Positions 52,501 through 60,445 of a DNA stretch of 64,000 bases are shown in pieces. The position numbers were made by a program, and so were the translations under genes. A model generated the notes under the pieces. The model saw nothing but the letters and a program-made list of their open reading frames with translations. It made no database searches and was not told the DNA's origin. Within the stretch, counting starts at the first letter, position 1. Every line of letters begins with the position of its first letter. The stretch is from an uncultured Eubacteriales bacterium. Lineage in GTDB: Bacteria; Bacillota; Clostridia; Peptostreptococcales; Anaerovoracaceae. Location of the stretch: the NCBI GenBank assembly GCA_910583765.1, contig CAJTYS010000009.1, forward strand, positions 1 to 64,000, given 5' to 3'.

Positions 52501-53268
52501 ATATTCCTGGAAGGCTTTTTCCACAATAGCGCCATAAGGTCCCTCTTCAAAATCCACCTGAGAAAGCTGGGTGTTGAAGGTAGTATGTCGGCAGTGATCG
52601 GACCAGTAGGTGTCGATGACTTTCAGTTCTGTAATGGATGGCTCCCGCTTTTCTTCGTCTCGGAAATAATCCTGAATCACTTTGATGTCCTCCGGGCTCA
52701 TGGCGAATTCCATCTCCCGTCGGAACTGTTCCAAGCTCTCCTCTGATTTGGAGGTGAAGCCTTCCATGATCGCCACGTCCTCGGGCACAATGGTCTCCAT
52801 GTCCAGGGTCTGTGGCTTTTCCGCCTGCGCGATCTGGGAGTCCACCGGATTCACGCAGTAGCCCTTGATCTCCTCCATCTGCTGCGCGGAGATCTCGCCT
52901 TCCAGCACAATGACTCTGGCGAATTTCACCACTGCGTCCGCTTCCGCGTTCATCAGCTTGATGCACTGGGCCGCGGAGTCAGCTCTCTGGTCATATTGTC
53001 CCGGCAGGTATTCCACTGAAAAAAAAGTTGCAGAACTCAGCTCCTCCGGCATCTGTTCATCGTAAACAGTGTCAATGGCTGGTTCTGCAAATACGGTATA
53101 TCTGGCTCTTTGATAGGTCGCGTCGTCGATGCCGTCCACGTCATAGCGGTTGAGGACTCGGATGCCCGTCAGCCCCTCTGCGTGCAGGTTCTGCTGGATA
53201 TCTTCCAGAAGGCCCTGCGCCTCAACGTCAAATCCTTTCTTTTTTTCAACATATATTCTTCTTACCAT
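49543..53268 (-). CDS. purL: phosphoribosylformylglycinamidine synthase, single chain
   Basis: A 1241-residue FGAM synthase combining the PurS-like, PurL and PurQ parts in one chain. The first ~170 residues are PurS-like and linker, and the next ~780 form two PurM-like halves (with HNHPTEIEPFGGAATCLGGAIRD and GGRTGRDGCGGA). The last ~260 are a class I glutaminase with FPGTNCEMDSKRAFERAG, the catalytic cysteine in LGICNGFQ, and SHGEGRF. It heads the eight-gene purine operon. The ribosome site (GAGAGGGCG) is modest. Confidence 0.96.
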   Translation of the reverse strand: MVRRIYVEKKKGFDVEAQGLLEDIQQNLHAEGLTGIRVLNRYDVDGIDDATYQRARYTVFAEPAIDTVYDEQMPEELSSATFFSVEYLPGQYDQRADSAAQCIKLMNAEADAVVKFARVIVLEGEISAQQMEEIKGYCVNPVDSQIAQAEKPQTLDMETIVPEDVAIMEGFTSKSEESLEQFRREMEFAMSPEDIKVIQDYFRDEEKREPSITELKVIDTYWSDHCRHTTFNTQLSQVDFEEGPYGAIVEKAFQEYLDMRKTVYGDREKDICLMDMASIGTKYLKKKGVLHDLDESEEINACSIKVKAKIDGKDEDWLVMFKNETHNHPTEIEPFGGAATCLGGAIRDPLSGRVYVYQAMRVTGAADPRRPVEDTIPGKLPQRKITQGAASGYSSYGNQIGLATGLVDEVYDEDYAAKRMEIGAVIGAAPASHVIRKVPTPGDVIVLVGGRTGRDGCGGATGSSKEHTEESILECGAEVQKGNPPVERNIQRMFRRKEVATLIKRCNDFGAGGVSVAIGELAEGLDIDLDLVPKKYEGLDGTELAISESQERMAVVVEKDKEAEFIAYAHEENLEATTVAKVTDEGRVKMYWRGKCILNLSRAFLDTNGAKQRTEVTVKGGFDPAVLTETLSPEEALRDLNCCSKKGLIERFDSTIGASTVLMPLGGKYQLSPAQGMAAKLPVTEGETTTATLMAYGFNPRIAKASPFHGAMCAVIDSATKMVAMGVDYKTIRLTFQEYFEKLGQDPKRWGKPFAALLGALRVQRELEIPSIGGKDSMSGTFMDINVPPTLVSFAVATLDAEQIVSTEFKQTGSQIVYLPAKRDEDGILDFAAYRKTMDKVRALMAEKKVLAASAISEGGLFMTLVKMAVGNKIGVDGAETENSGLDYGGMVLELSADENLAAGLKGVDYRVVGKTTDKDEIKLKGITMSLTDIIGQWEAPLESVFPVKTKDNGPEKVAKISYTERNTKAPAIKTAKPRILIPAFPGTNCEMDSKRAFERAGGQADIHIIRNMTQDQLIDSIKELEAKIRESQIIMLPGGFSGGDEPDGSAKFITAVFRNPRIKEAVTDLLENRDGLMLGICNGFQALIKLGLVPEGKIVDTDENSPTLTYNKIGRHQSSLIRTRVASVKSPWLAGAEVGDIHTIAISHGEGRFIANDDVMKRIVENGQVATQYVDFDGEPTMDIAFNPNFSNMAIEAITSPDGRVLGKMGHSERIGQYVYKNVDGNKDQQIFESGVKYFK

Positions 53269-53347
53269 GTTCTTCGCCCTCTCTTATGTTTTTCAGCTAA
53301 AGCGGGTGCTCTTGCTGTTTCTCAGACTTCATGTCACTATTCAATAA

Positions 53348-53376
53348 TTTTAGCATTTTTTAGTGGTCTGTTCAAT
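53348..53376 (-). promoter_or_regulatory. sigmaA promoter of the purine operon
   Basis: TTGAAC (53371-53376), 17 bases, TAAAAT (53348-53353) on the minus strand. It leaves a leader of about 75 bases before purL. No purine-riboswitch core or clear PurR box could be seen in the leader. Confidence 0.75.
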
Positions 53377-53531
53377 GTGGAAAGGGAGAAAAGTTGAAGA
53401 AATTCTTTTGGGTGGAAGGAAACCCGGGCCTGCCTGCTGTTTGTCAGCGATTAGTTCTTTGGGATTCGCAGGGGGTCGAGGAATTAGCAAGGGATCAAGC
53501 CTGCTGTCATGCCGAGTATCTTCACTTTTGC

Positions 53532-53583
53532 AGCCAAATTGGTTTTTGGAGGTGATTTGGCTATAAAAATTCGTAATTTGGCT
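53532..53583. repeat. repeated ATTTGGCT boxes before the membrane-protein gene
   Basis: AGCCAAAT (53532-53539) pairs with ATTTGGCT (53555-53562), and a second ATTTGGCTATAA copy starts 21 bases later (53576). The 21-base spacing is two helical turns. The rest of the gap 53377-53699 holds no recognisable gene. It may be an operator region; no regulator is known. Confidence 0.4.
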
Positions 53584-53699
53584 ATAACAATCAATTTCCG
53601 CAAAGCGCATATAAGCAAAACCTATAGAATCCTATATAATAAGGAAGACAAATTACCGCTTTATGTGGTAAAATGGATAGGAATGGGAGGGATCACAAG

Positions 53700-54587
53700 A
53701 TGAAAGTATTCAAAGTTTTAGTGGCGCTGGTTTTATCCTTTGCCCTTTTATGCGCGCAGGGGCTGCTGATGGGCGGGTTCGCCTGCGATAAATCATTTTC
53801 CCCCAAAGCCGTGACAAAGGCTGTACAGGAAACAAATTTCACACAGGAGCTGTACCAGCAAACTCTGAAAAATTCTAATGCCAAGTCTAACGAGCAAGTT
53901 CAAGAGTTTCTCCAGCAAGCGTTGAAAACGGACACTGCTTCTCAACTGGTAGGCCAGTACGCATCCTCTGCCATTGGCTCGGTGTTGTATGGTCAGGAAT
54001 TTACTCGGTTCACGAAAAAGGATCTGATGGATCTGACCAGTGACAGCCTGGAAGAATTGGACAAGTCCACAGGAGGCATGCTCACAGATGAGCAGAAACA
54101 GGCGGCCATGGGCTATGTGCGGGCCAATGGAAACGCTCTTGTGGAAGAAATCAACAAGACTTTGCCAGTTCTGGAGCAGACGGCGGCTTTGGACAGCGAG
54201 GAAACAGCGGCGATCGCCAAGGCGCAGCGGCTTCTCAGCGCTCCGGTGCGCGCTGCCCTAGGTGGTGCATGCCTGATTTTAGGCATCATGCTCATCGCTT
54301 TGTTTTGGAGAAGCAGATTGGGTTTCCTCTGGTGGGCGGCCATCAGCGTCCTTCTTGGCGCAGTGTTCCTGTTCCTGGGGACTTCCAGCGATTTTCTCAC
54401 CAGTTACATTCAGGATTCCGGTGAGGGCACGACCTTTGCACTGCTTTTGACCGGTATGTTCAGCCAAGGAATGACCCTGGTGGGCTATGTCTCCCTGGGC
54501 CTGGCTTTATTCTTGGCGCTGCTATGTCTGATCGGGCGCAAACTGGCCTCCAGAGCTGCCCGAAAATATGAATATGAAGAAGGCTGA
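53700..54587 (+). CDS. membrane protein of unknown function
   Basis: A 295-residue protein I do not recognise. An N-terminal hydrophobic helix (about 5-22) acts as signal or anchor, followed by some 165 residues of extracytoplasmic, Gln/Thr/Glu-rich helical sequence. Three membrane helices lie in the C-terminal third, ending with a short basic-acidic tail (ARKYEYEEG). Start ATG 53700 has GGGAGG upstream, so the nine upstream residues of the open frame are not used. It stands alone, has its own terminator, and is divergent from the purine operon. Confidence 0.8.
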   Translation: MKVFKVLVALVLSFALLCAQGLLMGGFACDKSFSPKAVTKAVQETNFTQELYQQTLKNSNAKSNEQVQEFLQQALKTDTASQLVGQYASSAIGSVLYGQEFTRFTKKDLMDLTSDSLEELDKSTGGMLTDEQKQAAMGYVRANGNALVEEINKTLPVLEQTAALDSEETAAIAKAQRLLSAPVRAALGGACLILGIMLIALFWRSRLGFLWWAAISVLLGAVFLFLGTSSDFLTSYIQDSGEGTTFALLLTGMFSQGMTLVGYVSLGLALFLALLCLIGRKLASRAARKYEYEEG

Positions 54588-54630
54588 CGCTGCCGGCGAT
54601 ATTTCCTACATAATATATAACAAGAAAAAA

Positions 54631-54680
54631 GAACGCATACGCATCCAAATTCTCGGATCCGTGTGCGTTCTTTATTTTTT
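54631..54680 (+). terminator. Rho-independent terminator
   Basis: GAACGCATACG pairs with CGTGTGCGTTC (one G-U pair), followed by TTTATTTTTT on the plus strand. It lies 44 bases after the membrane-protein gene. The upstream A-run also lets it work on the minus strand. Confidence 0.85.
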
Positions 54681-54721
54681 AAGAAACCGCCCTTTATCCT
54701 TTTCCAGGGCTTTCACCTATT

Positions 54722-55120
54722 TTAGGACGGATTGTGCCGCAGCCTTAGATCAGGCAGTGTGTCCAGCAGGGAAAGCACATCCAGCAAGTCATCGCAAAGC
54801 ATGTTCAGGATATACCGCACGCAGGATTCGCGCACAGTTTCGTCCAGCGAGTATTCATCGTCTGACAGCAATGTGCTCAATTTGTACAGCTGCATCAGCT
54901 TTGCGGCATAGTAGTCCTTGTTTTTCAAGACCGACACCTTGCGCCGCAGCGCGCCTGCCACGATCCGCTCCATGAATTGAGGGGAGTCGGGACCAAATTC
55001 CGGCTCCGGGAACTCCATGTCTTCCAGTTCCTTCTCGATTTCTTCTGTGCGAACGAACAACGCTTCCTCGTATTCCGTAAGGATCCTTTCTATATCCATC
55101 GATGTCAAATTCTTTTCCAT
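54722..55120 (-). CDS. unknown 132-residue acidic helical protein
   Basis: No family recognised. The protein is acidic, with an N-terminal charged helix (IERILTEYEEALFVRTEEIEKELEDMEF) and a C-terminal leucine-rich helical part (LCDDLLDVLSLLDTLPDL). No signal peptide or membrane segment is seen. Start ATG has AAGAGGAG upstream, which supports a real gene. It shares a strand with the nitrilase-family gene, 143 bases away, but an operon is uncertain. Confidence 0.65.
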   Translation of the reverse strand: MEKNLTSMDIERILTEYEEALFVRTEEIEKELEDMEFPEPEFGPDSPQFMERIVAGALRRKVSVLKNKDYYAAKLMQLYKLSTLLSDDEYSLDETVRESCVRYILNMLCDDLLDVLSLLDTLPDLRLRHNPS

Positions 55121-55263
55121 AAAAATCTCCTCTTACTTCTACACCTTTCACCACAACTTATTCTTTCACAGAAATTTGCTTTTACACGATGATATCACAG
55201 ATTCACTGGAAAAGAAAGAGAATTGTTCCTCAAAATCCCCGAGATCAGCGCCGGCAGCCTCAT

Positions 55264-56157
55264 TTACAGAAATTTTTTGTACAATTCCGGTCTGTAATCC
55301 GGTTCTCCAGTGAACTGACTGGTTTTGGCCAATCTCCTGGTGGCCAGGGAAAGGTCAATGGTTTCCATGCGGATGCCCTCCTGTACGTCATCCTTGTCCC
55401 CTGCGTAATAGGTCAGGTTGGTTTCAAAGAACGGCGTGATCCTTGGGCCGATGACGCAGCTGCCGCCGCCAAAATAATTGACCTGATCCATGCCAGTGAG
55501 GTTGGCGCTGGCAATGAAGATGGTGTTGCACAAAACGCCGTATTCCAAAGTCGGCGCGTAGTAATCAATGAATGCCTGACGGCTGCCTTCTTTCGGAATC
55601 TCTTCGATGACCGCGGTCGGATTCAGGTAAAGCCGAGAACCCTTGTGTACGTAATGCCGCATCAGCTCTGGGAACTGGTAAGTGTCAAAACAGATGCCCA
55701 CGGAAATCGGTCCCCATGGCGTGTCGAACATGAACGGGTCATCGCCCTTCTTGCACCAAATGCTCTCAGTTTCAAAGGGATGCATCTTTTGATAGGCGCC
55801 GATCACGCCTTCCGGTCCAATGGCCACAGCGGAGTTGTATAACGTCGCGTCCGGCGCGTCTTCCTTTTTTTCCGCCATTCCAAAGACAATATAAATGTTT
55901 TTCTCTTTTGCCACTTTCGCGAGAGCCGCGCAGGATGGCCCCTGAATCGTTTCCGCGGTAGCGATCTTCTCCGCCTGGGAAACCGCTTCATCTACGTAAT
56001 AATCGTATCCATACAGGCAGAGTTCGGGGAACAAAACCAGGTTCGCTCCTCTGTTCGCCGCTGCCTCTGTAAAGCCGCACATTCTCGAAAGGTTGTTGTC
56101 TTTGTTCGCTGCGTCCACTTTAAAATTCACGACAGCTACTGTGATAATATCTCTCAT
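55264..56157 (-). CDS. nitrilase-superfamily carbon-nitrogen hydrolase
   Basis: A 297-residue amidase or nitrilase-fold hydrolase with the full Glu-Lys-Cys triad: Glu45 in FPELCLYGYD, Lys124 in AYQKMHPFE, and Cys156 in VGICFDTYQFPEL. Cytoplasmic, with no signal peptide. Start has AAAGGAG upstream and a strong promoter 65 bases further up. It stands alone, so the substrate (an amide, carbamoyl or omega-amide compound) cannot be deduced. Confidence 0.88.
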   Translation of the reverse strand: MRDIITVAVVNFKVDAANKDNNLSRMCGFTEAAANRGANLVLFPELCLYGYDYYVDEAVSQAEKIATAETIQGPSCAALAKVAKEKNIYIVFGMAEKKEDAPDATLYNSAVAIGPEGVIGAYQKMHPFETESIWCKKGDDPFMFDTPWGPISVGICFDTYQFPELMRHYVHKGSRLYLNPTAVIEEIPKEGSRQAFIDYYAPTLEYGVLCNTIFIASANLTGMDQVNYFGGGSCVIGPRITPFFETNLTYYAGDKDDVQEGIRMETIDLSLATRRLAKTSQFTGEPDYRPELYKKFL

Positions 56158-56222
56158 GATTTTTCTCCTTTGTCCTTTACTTGTGATAAAATGTTTGGCT
56201 TGCTTGTTGATAAATCATCTCT

Positions 56223-56251
56223 ATTGTACTGCGCCGTGAATTCTTTGTCAA
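56223..56251 (-). promoter_or_regulatory. sigmaA promoter of the nitrilase-family gene
   Basis: TTGACA (56246-56251), exactly 17 bases, TACAAT (56223-56228) on the minus strand: a near-consensus promoter. Confidence 0.85.
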
Positions 56252-56396
56252 ACTGTCCTCGCCCTACTTTTCAAAAGAATTTGGGTTTTTTCAGCCATTT
56301 CTAAAAGTACAAAGTCAATTTCGGGAAACGCGCCTGAAAATCGCGCTTCTATATAATAAACGTTTGCCAGGCATGAAATAGGCAAGTTTTTCAAAA

Positions 56397-56430
56397 AAAA
56401 TTTACGGAAATTTTTTTATCCGTAAATTTT
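56397..56430 (-). terminator. terminator of the second AAA/PD-(D/E)XK gene
   Basis: AAAATTTACGGA and TCCGTAAATTTT form a 12-bp perfect stem with a 10-base loop, followed on the minus strand by a run of T. It lies 21 bases after the ATPase stop. Confidence 0.8.
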
Positions 56431-56450
56431 CAGCGTGAATCTCATGGAAA

Positions 56451-58055
56451 TTATTCACCGCAAGCTTCTTTTCGTAGAACTTCCACCTTGCAGCTGTGTT
56501 TTTTGGTTTTCGGTTCATAGCCGATCCCCACCAGCAGAACCCGTCCGGTATATCGTGTGTCCTTGGTGAAGTTCAGCGCATACTGCTTTTCTTTGATCTG
56601 CTGGATGGCCGCTTCTGGCCCCGCGCCTGTTTTCAGTTCTAACACAAGGCAATCCCTGCCTTGCTTGTAAGGATAAAAGATAAAATCCGCGAACCCTTTG
56701 CCAGCCTTTTCTTCCCGCTTCACATGATATTTATCTCGTGCCGCAAGGTAAACTAAATTCACGACTGCCGCGAGTTCCACTTCGCTGTTGCATCGCAGGA
56801 TTGGACTTTCCGTATTGTGGGCCAGCTCCATGATTTCCGCCATCGTGTCCGTATCGCCTGCCAATGTTGCCTTCAGCATGGTTTCCGAACGCTGTGCCAA
56901 CTGATGCACATAGCCCAATTCCTGTTTTTCCATGAGCAGCTCGTCGAATTTATCCATCAATTCCTTGTTTGGGATCAGGACTTCTCCATCGCAGTAAGTC
57001 AGCAGGCCGTAAACCACCATGGCCGAATAGATTTGGTTCTTTGTATTCAGCTCCTGTGCGGTAGCCGCGTATTCCTGCGCCTTGGCAGGGATCCGTTCCC
57101 CGGAAACCATCAGGGCCATGTCTTCCCGCACATCATCCGTGTTATTTTTGATGTAATGAAAGACTTCATCATATGGGCCGGAGCTAGTCCAATAGTTTCC
57201 CAATTGATTGTTGATCAATGCGCAGACAACGGACCGAGGATTATAAAGACGCTCGTCCAGCGCATTGTAATAACCATCGTACCAAAGCCGCAGCTCTTGT
57301 CTTGTGAACGCCGCTTTTTCCGTGTTTTCCCGGTAGATTTCATACAGTCGATCCACCTCTTGGTCAGAAAAGCCAAAATACCCGCTGAACCTTTTGCTCC
57401 CGATCATGCTGTATTCCATGAACATATTCAACTCGGAACCGCTGGAATATTTGGCAATGGGCAGCACTCCCGTCATATAGGCCAGATCCACATACGCCTG
57501 GTCTTTTAATAGATTCTTCAGAAACAGCAAATGGTCGTTCTTGTCTTGTTCTGTCATGAAACTCATATGAAATACTGCGTCCCATTCATCCAAAACAAAG
57601 AAAAAGGTCTGTCCGGTTTTTTCCAAAGCATCCCATGGCGACTCGCTTTGTTTGAGTTGTGTTTCTGGAAAATAGTGCTCGATGTCCTCTAAGATGCCGT
57701 CTCGTATGGCTACCATATATTGATGATAACTCTTGCAATCCAGAGGCGTTCTGCTGAAATCAATGTAGAGCACATGATGCTTGTTCAGGTGCTCTTGATA
57801 TTTCGCTGATTTTGAAATTTCCAGTTGATCGAAAATTTCGTGGCTATCACAGGCATCGCCAAAGTAAGCGGCGACCATGTTGGCCATGACGCTTTTTCCA
57901 AACCTGCGAGGTCTTGTGAAACAGAGCCATCTATTGCTTTGTCCAATGGATGGCAGCAATTCTTCAAGCATTTTTGTCTTATCAACAAAAAAGGTATCTT
58001 TTACCATTCGCTGATAATTCAAATACGCATTGCTGTTGTTCAAAAATTTCCCCAT
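56451..58055 (-). CDS. AAA-ATPase-like protein with PD-(D/E)XK nuclease domain
   Basis: A 534-residue relative of the protein at 39811-41559. The N-terminus has the FVDKTKMLEELL pattern and P-loop variant RPRRFGKS, then FVLDEWDAVF as Walker B. The C-terminal nuclease-like core is FADFIFYPYKQGRDCLVLELK, followed by IQQIKEKQYA. The two proteins share order of motifs but little direct identity, so they are old paralogues or separate acquisitions. Start has GCAGGAGGCG upstream. Function unproven. Confidence 0.85.
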   Translation of the reverse strand: MGKFLNNSNAYLNYQRMVKDTFFVDKTKMLEELLPSIGQSNRWLCFTRPRRFGKSVMANMVAAYFGDACDSHEIFDQLEISKSAKYQEHLNKHHVLYIDFSRTPLDCKSYHQYMVAIRDGILEDIEHYFPETQLKQSESPWDALEKTGQTFFFVLDEWDAVFHMSFMTEQDKNDHLLFLKNLLKDQAYVDLAYMTGVLPIAKYSSGSELNMFMEYSMIGSKRFSGYFGFSDQEVDRLYEIYRENTEKAAFTRQELRLWYDGYYNALDERLYNPRSVVCALINNQLGNYWTSSGPYDEVFHYIKNNTDDVREDMALMVSGERIPAKAQEYAATAQELNTKNQIYSAMVVYGLLTYCDGEVLIPNKELMDKFDELLMEKQELGYVHQLAQRSETMLKATLAGDTDTMAEIMELAHNTESPILRCNSEVELAAVVNLVYLAARDKYHVKREEKAGKGFADFIFYPYKQGRDCLVLELKTGAGPEAAIQQIKEKQYALNFTKDTRYTGRVLLVGIGYEPKTKKHSCKVEVLRKEACGE

Positions 58056-58150
58056 GACACGCCTCCTGCTTTCTAAATTCCCATTCCTTTTCTCAAAAGT
58101 GTATCATGGGAGTCCTCCTTTTTCAAGTGCTCCTGACATGGGGCTTTTTC

Positions 58151-59191
58151 TCAATACTGCTTTACCAGCCATTTGCCCATTTTGGACAGATCGGACTTCT
58201 GGAACCCGCCGGTCCGTTTGCAGGAAGGCTTTAGCAGGGACGCGGCTTCCGGCTTGTTGCTCAGGCTCCAGCACACGTAGCCAATCTTGTGCTTTCGCAG
58301 CAGTTTCAGCCATTCCTGCGCGGATTTGAAATCATAGGCTCCGTTGCCGCTGGCTTCGCAGGCGCTGAATTCCGTGGAAATGATAGGCAGCTTGTTGTCG
58401 ATGGCTGTCTGGACTTTCTGGCGATAGCTGTCTTTGTGAGTGGCAGCGTAAAAGTGAACCGCGTACATGATGTTGCGATAGCCTTTCAGCGGAGAGCTGG
58501 CTGCGATGTCCACGTCCTGGCTCCAGTTGGGCGTGCCCACGATGATGATCGCACTTTTGCTATTTTTGCGAATCACCGGAATCACCGCTTTGGCGTAGCT
58601 CTTGATGGCGGCCCAGCTGGTCCCGCCGTTTGGTTCGTTGCAGATCTCGTACAGCACATTGCTGTATTTTTTGTACTTTTTCGATACGGTCTTGAAGAAA
58701 GACTTTGCCGCCTTTTGATGCTTTTTCGGGTTTTGGTCATTTAACACATGCCAGTCGATGATCACGTACATGCCCAACTTTTTCGCCGCTTTCACTCCAG
58801 TGTCGATGGTTTTCAGCAGCTGCTTTCTGCTGGCCGGATCCGTCACGCAATACCCGTTGTATTCCTCTGTGTACATGGCGATGCGGAAACAGTTGACGCC
58901 CCATTTGTCCCGCAGCGTTTTCAGTGCGGCTTCGTTGACAAAAGGCTGCCCCACGTCCCAGTTGATCCCGTGGGAAGAAACGCCCTGCAGCTGGACGGGC
59001 TTTCCCTTTTTGTTCACCAGCTTCGTCCCCTTGACTTTCAGTTTGCCGTTTTTGCTCACTGGTGTTCCGTATTTTACCGTGCTTCCACTAGCATCTTTGG
59101 CTGCCGCCTTGGCCTGGATGGCTCCCCATGGCTGGAAAATCAGAGTCATGAGCAGGCATGTGATCAGGCCCGTGGTGATGATTCGTTTCAT
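58151..59191 (-). CDS. secreted glycoside hydrolase family 5 (cellulase-like)
   Basis: A 346-residue exported endo-beta-glycanase. The signal peptide ends near QAKAAAKD (about residue 31). The GH5 fold is supported by VIIDWHVLNDQNP, the acid/base Glu186 in YEICNEPNGG, HFYAATH, and the nucleophile Glu274 in ISTEFSACE. It has no carbohydrate-binding module. It is last in the sigma / anti-sigma / anti-sigma / GH5 run, starting seven bases after an anti-sigma-like gene, so it is probably part of the ECF-controlled cell-surface response. The substrate could be a beta-glucan or mannan. Confidence 0.88.
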   Translation of the reverse strand: MKRIITTGLITCLLMTLIFQPWGAIQAKAAAKDASGSTVKYGTPVSKNGKLKVKGTKLVNKKGKPVQLQGVSSHGINWDVGQPFVNEAALKTLRDKWGVNCFRIAMYTEEYNGYCVTDPASRKQLLKTIDTGVKAAKKLGMYVIIDWHVLNDQNPKKHQKAAKSFFKTVSKKYKKYSNVLYEICNEPNGGTSWAAIKSYAKAVIPVIRKNSKSAIIIVGTPNWSQDVDIAASSPLKGYRNIMYAVHFYAATHKDSYRQKVQTAIDNKLPIISTEFSACEASGNGAYDFKSAQEWLKLLRKHKIGYVCWSLSNKPEAASLLKPSCKRTGGFQKSDLSKMGKWLVKQY

Positions 59192-60000
59192 TCGCGTCTA
59201 CACTCCCTTCGCGATTTCTATGAGGGTCTCTTTGTCCAGTTCGTCTATGTCGCCGCCGATTCCCATAACAACTTCTTCTAAAACCACATTGGCACCCCTA
59301 GTTTCTGTGATAGGGTCTTCCCAGAAATAGACTGTCCGGTCTTCCAATTCCAAAGACCCAGCATTATCCATTAAGTACAAAGAAGCCTTTTCCAATATGG
59401 CCTCACAATCAATGATTAGCTCGGCATTTCCCCTTTTATATTGGTATTCGCCCTGGAAATCTCCATCCCCGTACTGGGAAAGCCGCAATTTCTCGAATTC
59501 ATAGCCTGGCGGAACATAGGATGGGATCCGCAGCTGGGGCACCAGGCTTTTGGCCTTGGAAACGACTTTCATGTCATTGATTTCCCACACGGTTTCATTT
59601 TCATCCACCGCTTCCCCTTCTGGTACGATGACCACATCGTTTCGCAGCTCAAAAATCTTTTGCCCAATGGAACGCTTCACCGCGGAGGCGTAATCCTCGG
59701 ACACAAAAATGGTCGTGATGATGGAAGTGGCGGCCACGAGCAGCACAATGGCCGCGGCTCTGGCGGCATAAGAACGCCATTTCATTTTTTTCACAGGCTC
59801 CCGGCCCGTTTCTCCCATAAAACTGGTGTCCAGCGGGCGCATTGGCCGCTGATAGTCTTCTTCGTAAAATTCCACGAATTTCTCTCGCAATCGCAGTTCT
59901 TCCGGTGTCCATTCGGTGGTGTCCATCATACTCTCCCTTCTGCCGCCTGATGCGGCGGCGCTCTTTATCACATAGAAATCAAAAATCGCTTTCTTGTAAC
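59150..60000. repeat. duplicated block, left copy
   Basis: Matches 60399-61250 at an offset of about 1249 bases. The block runs from the first ~40 bases of the GH5 gene through the anti-sigma-like gene to the last ~25 bases of the sigma-factor gene. The stretch encoding the N-terminal half is almost identical in DNA. Confidence 0.85.
59198..59929 (-). CDS. anti-sigma-like membrane protein with DUF4367 domain, copy 1
   Basis: A 243-residue protein with a cytoplasmic N-terminal part of about 50 residues, one membrane helix (about 54-76) and an extracytoplasmic C-terminal domain. That domain carries PSYVPPGYEFEKLRLSQYG and the ELDKETLIEIAKGV ending of DUF4367 proteins. The start is one of two adjacent ATG codons (59929 or 59926) after AAGGGAGAG. 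It is a near-copy of the protein at 60446-61177: the first ~155 residues differ at only four positions, and the last ~90 are diverged. It probably binds and holds back the ECF sigma factor encoded upstream. Confidence 0.75.
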   Translation of the reverse strand: MMDTTEWTPEELRLREKFVEFYEEDYQRPMRPLDTSFMGETGREPVKKMKWRSYAARAAAIVLLVAATSIITTIFVSEDYASAVKRSIGQKIFELRNDVVIVPEGEAVDENETVWEINDMKVVSKAKSLVPQLRIPSYVPPGYEFEKLRLSQYGDGDFQGEYQYKRGNAELIIDCEAILEKASLYLMDNAGSLELEDRTVYFWEDPITETRGANVVLEEVVMGIGGDIDELDKETLIEIAKGV

Positions 60001-60113
60001 AGATGTCCCAAAAAGGTGGGTCGGTTTACGGAATGCACTGGTCACATCGGCAAAAGAAGGGGCAGGAGCATTAGCCAATTAGACTTTTTATATCTATTTT
60101 TACCATGCGAAAC

Positions 60114-60293
60114 CTAATTCTTTTGTAATTTTCTGGACTGTATTTTTTTATGAATCTCCACACCCTGGCAGTTATAATAATCCATACGTTCTTGTGGTGT
60201 CATGTCTTTTGTTTTATAATAATTATATTCTCTCAGTTTATGAATGTCTTCAATGGTGAAATTGGGGCTTAAAACTGGTTTTTCCATGGTCAT
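60114..60293 (-). CDS. small 59-residue protein, unknown
   Basis: A short gene on the minus strand between the two anti-sigma-like copies. The product begins MTMEKPVLSPNF and contains DIHKLREYNYYKTKDMTPQE, then a lysine-rich end. A GGAGGTGA site lies 13 bases before the ATG. The pattern recalls small antitoxin-like or accessory proteins, but I cannot assign it. No toxin-like gene is next to it. It is present only between the two copies, so it may have arrived with the duplication. Confidence 0.6.
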   Translation of the reverse strand: MTMEKPVLSPNFTIEDIHKLREYNYYKTKDMTPQERMDYYNCQGVEIHKKIQSRKLQKN

Positions 60294-60398
60294 TCTGCGG
60301 TAATCACCTCCAATAAAATTTCTTTATGCTTAGAGTATACAAAAAAACGTTTATAAAAACAATGGAAAAAGTTGCCCCATGTGAGATGTTAGACGGAA

Positions 60399-60441
60399 AG
60401 CAGGCATGTGATCAGACCCGTAGTGATGATTCGTTTCATTT
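60399..60441 (-). pseudogene. 5' remnant of a second GH5 gene
   Basis: The minus strand encodes MKRIITTGLITCLL, identical to the first 14 residues of the GH5 protein, and then departs from it. It is the truncated edge of the tandem duplication. Confidence 0.75.
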
Positions 60442-60445
60442 GCGT

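Noticed and set aside
53269..53376. purine riboswitch in the purL leader
   Set aside because: Leader too short and none of the conserved junction sequence is visible.
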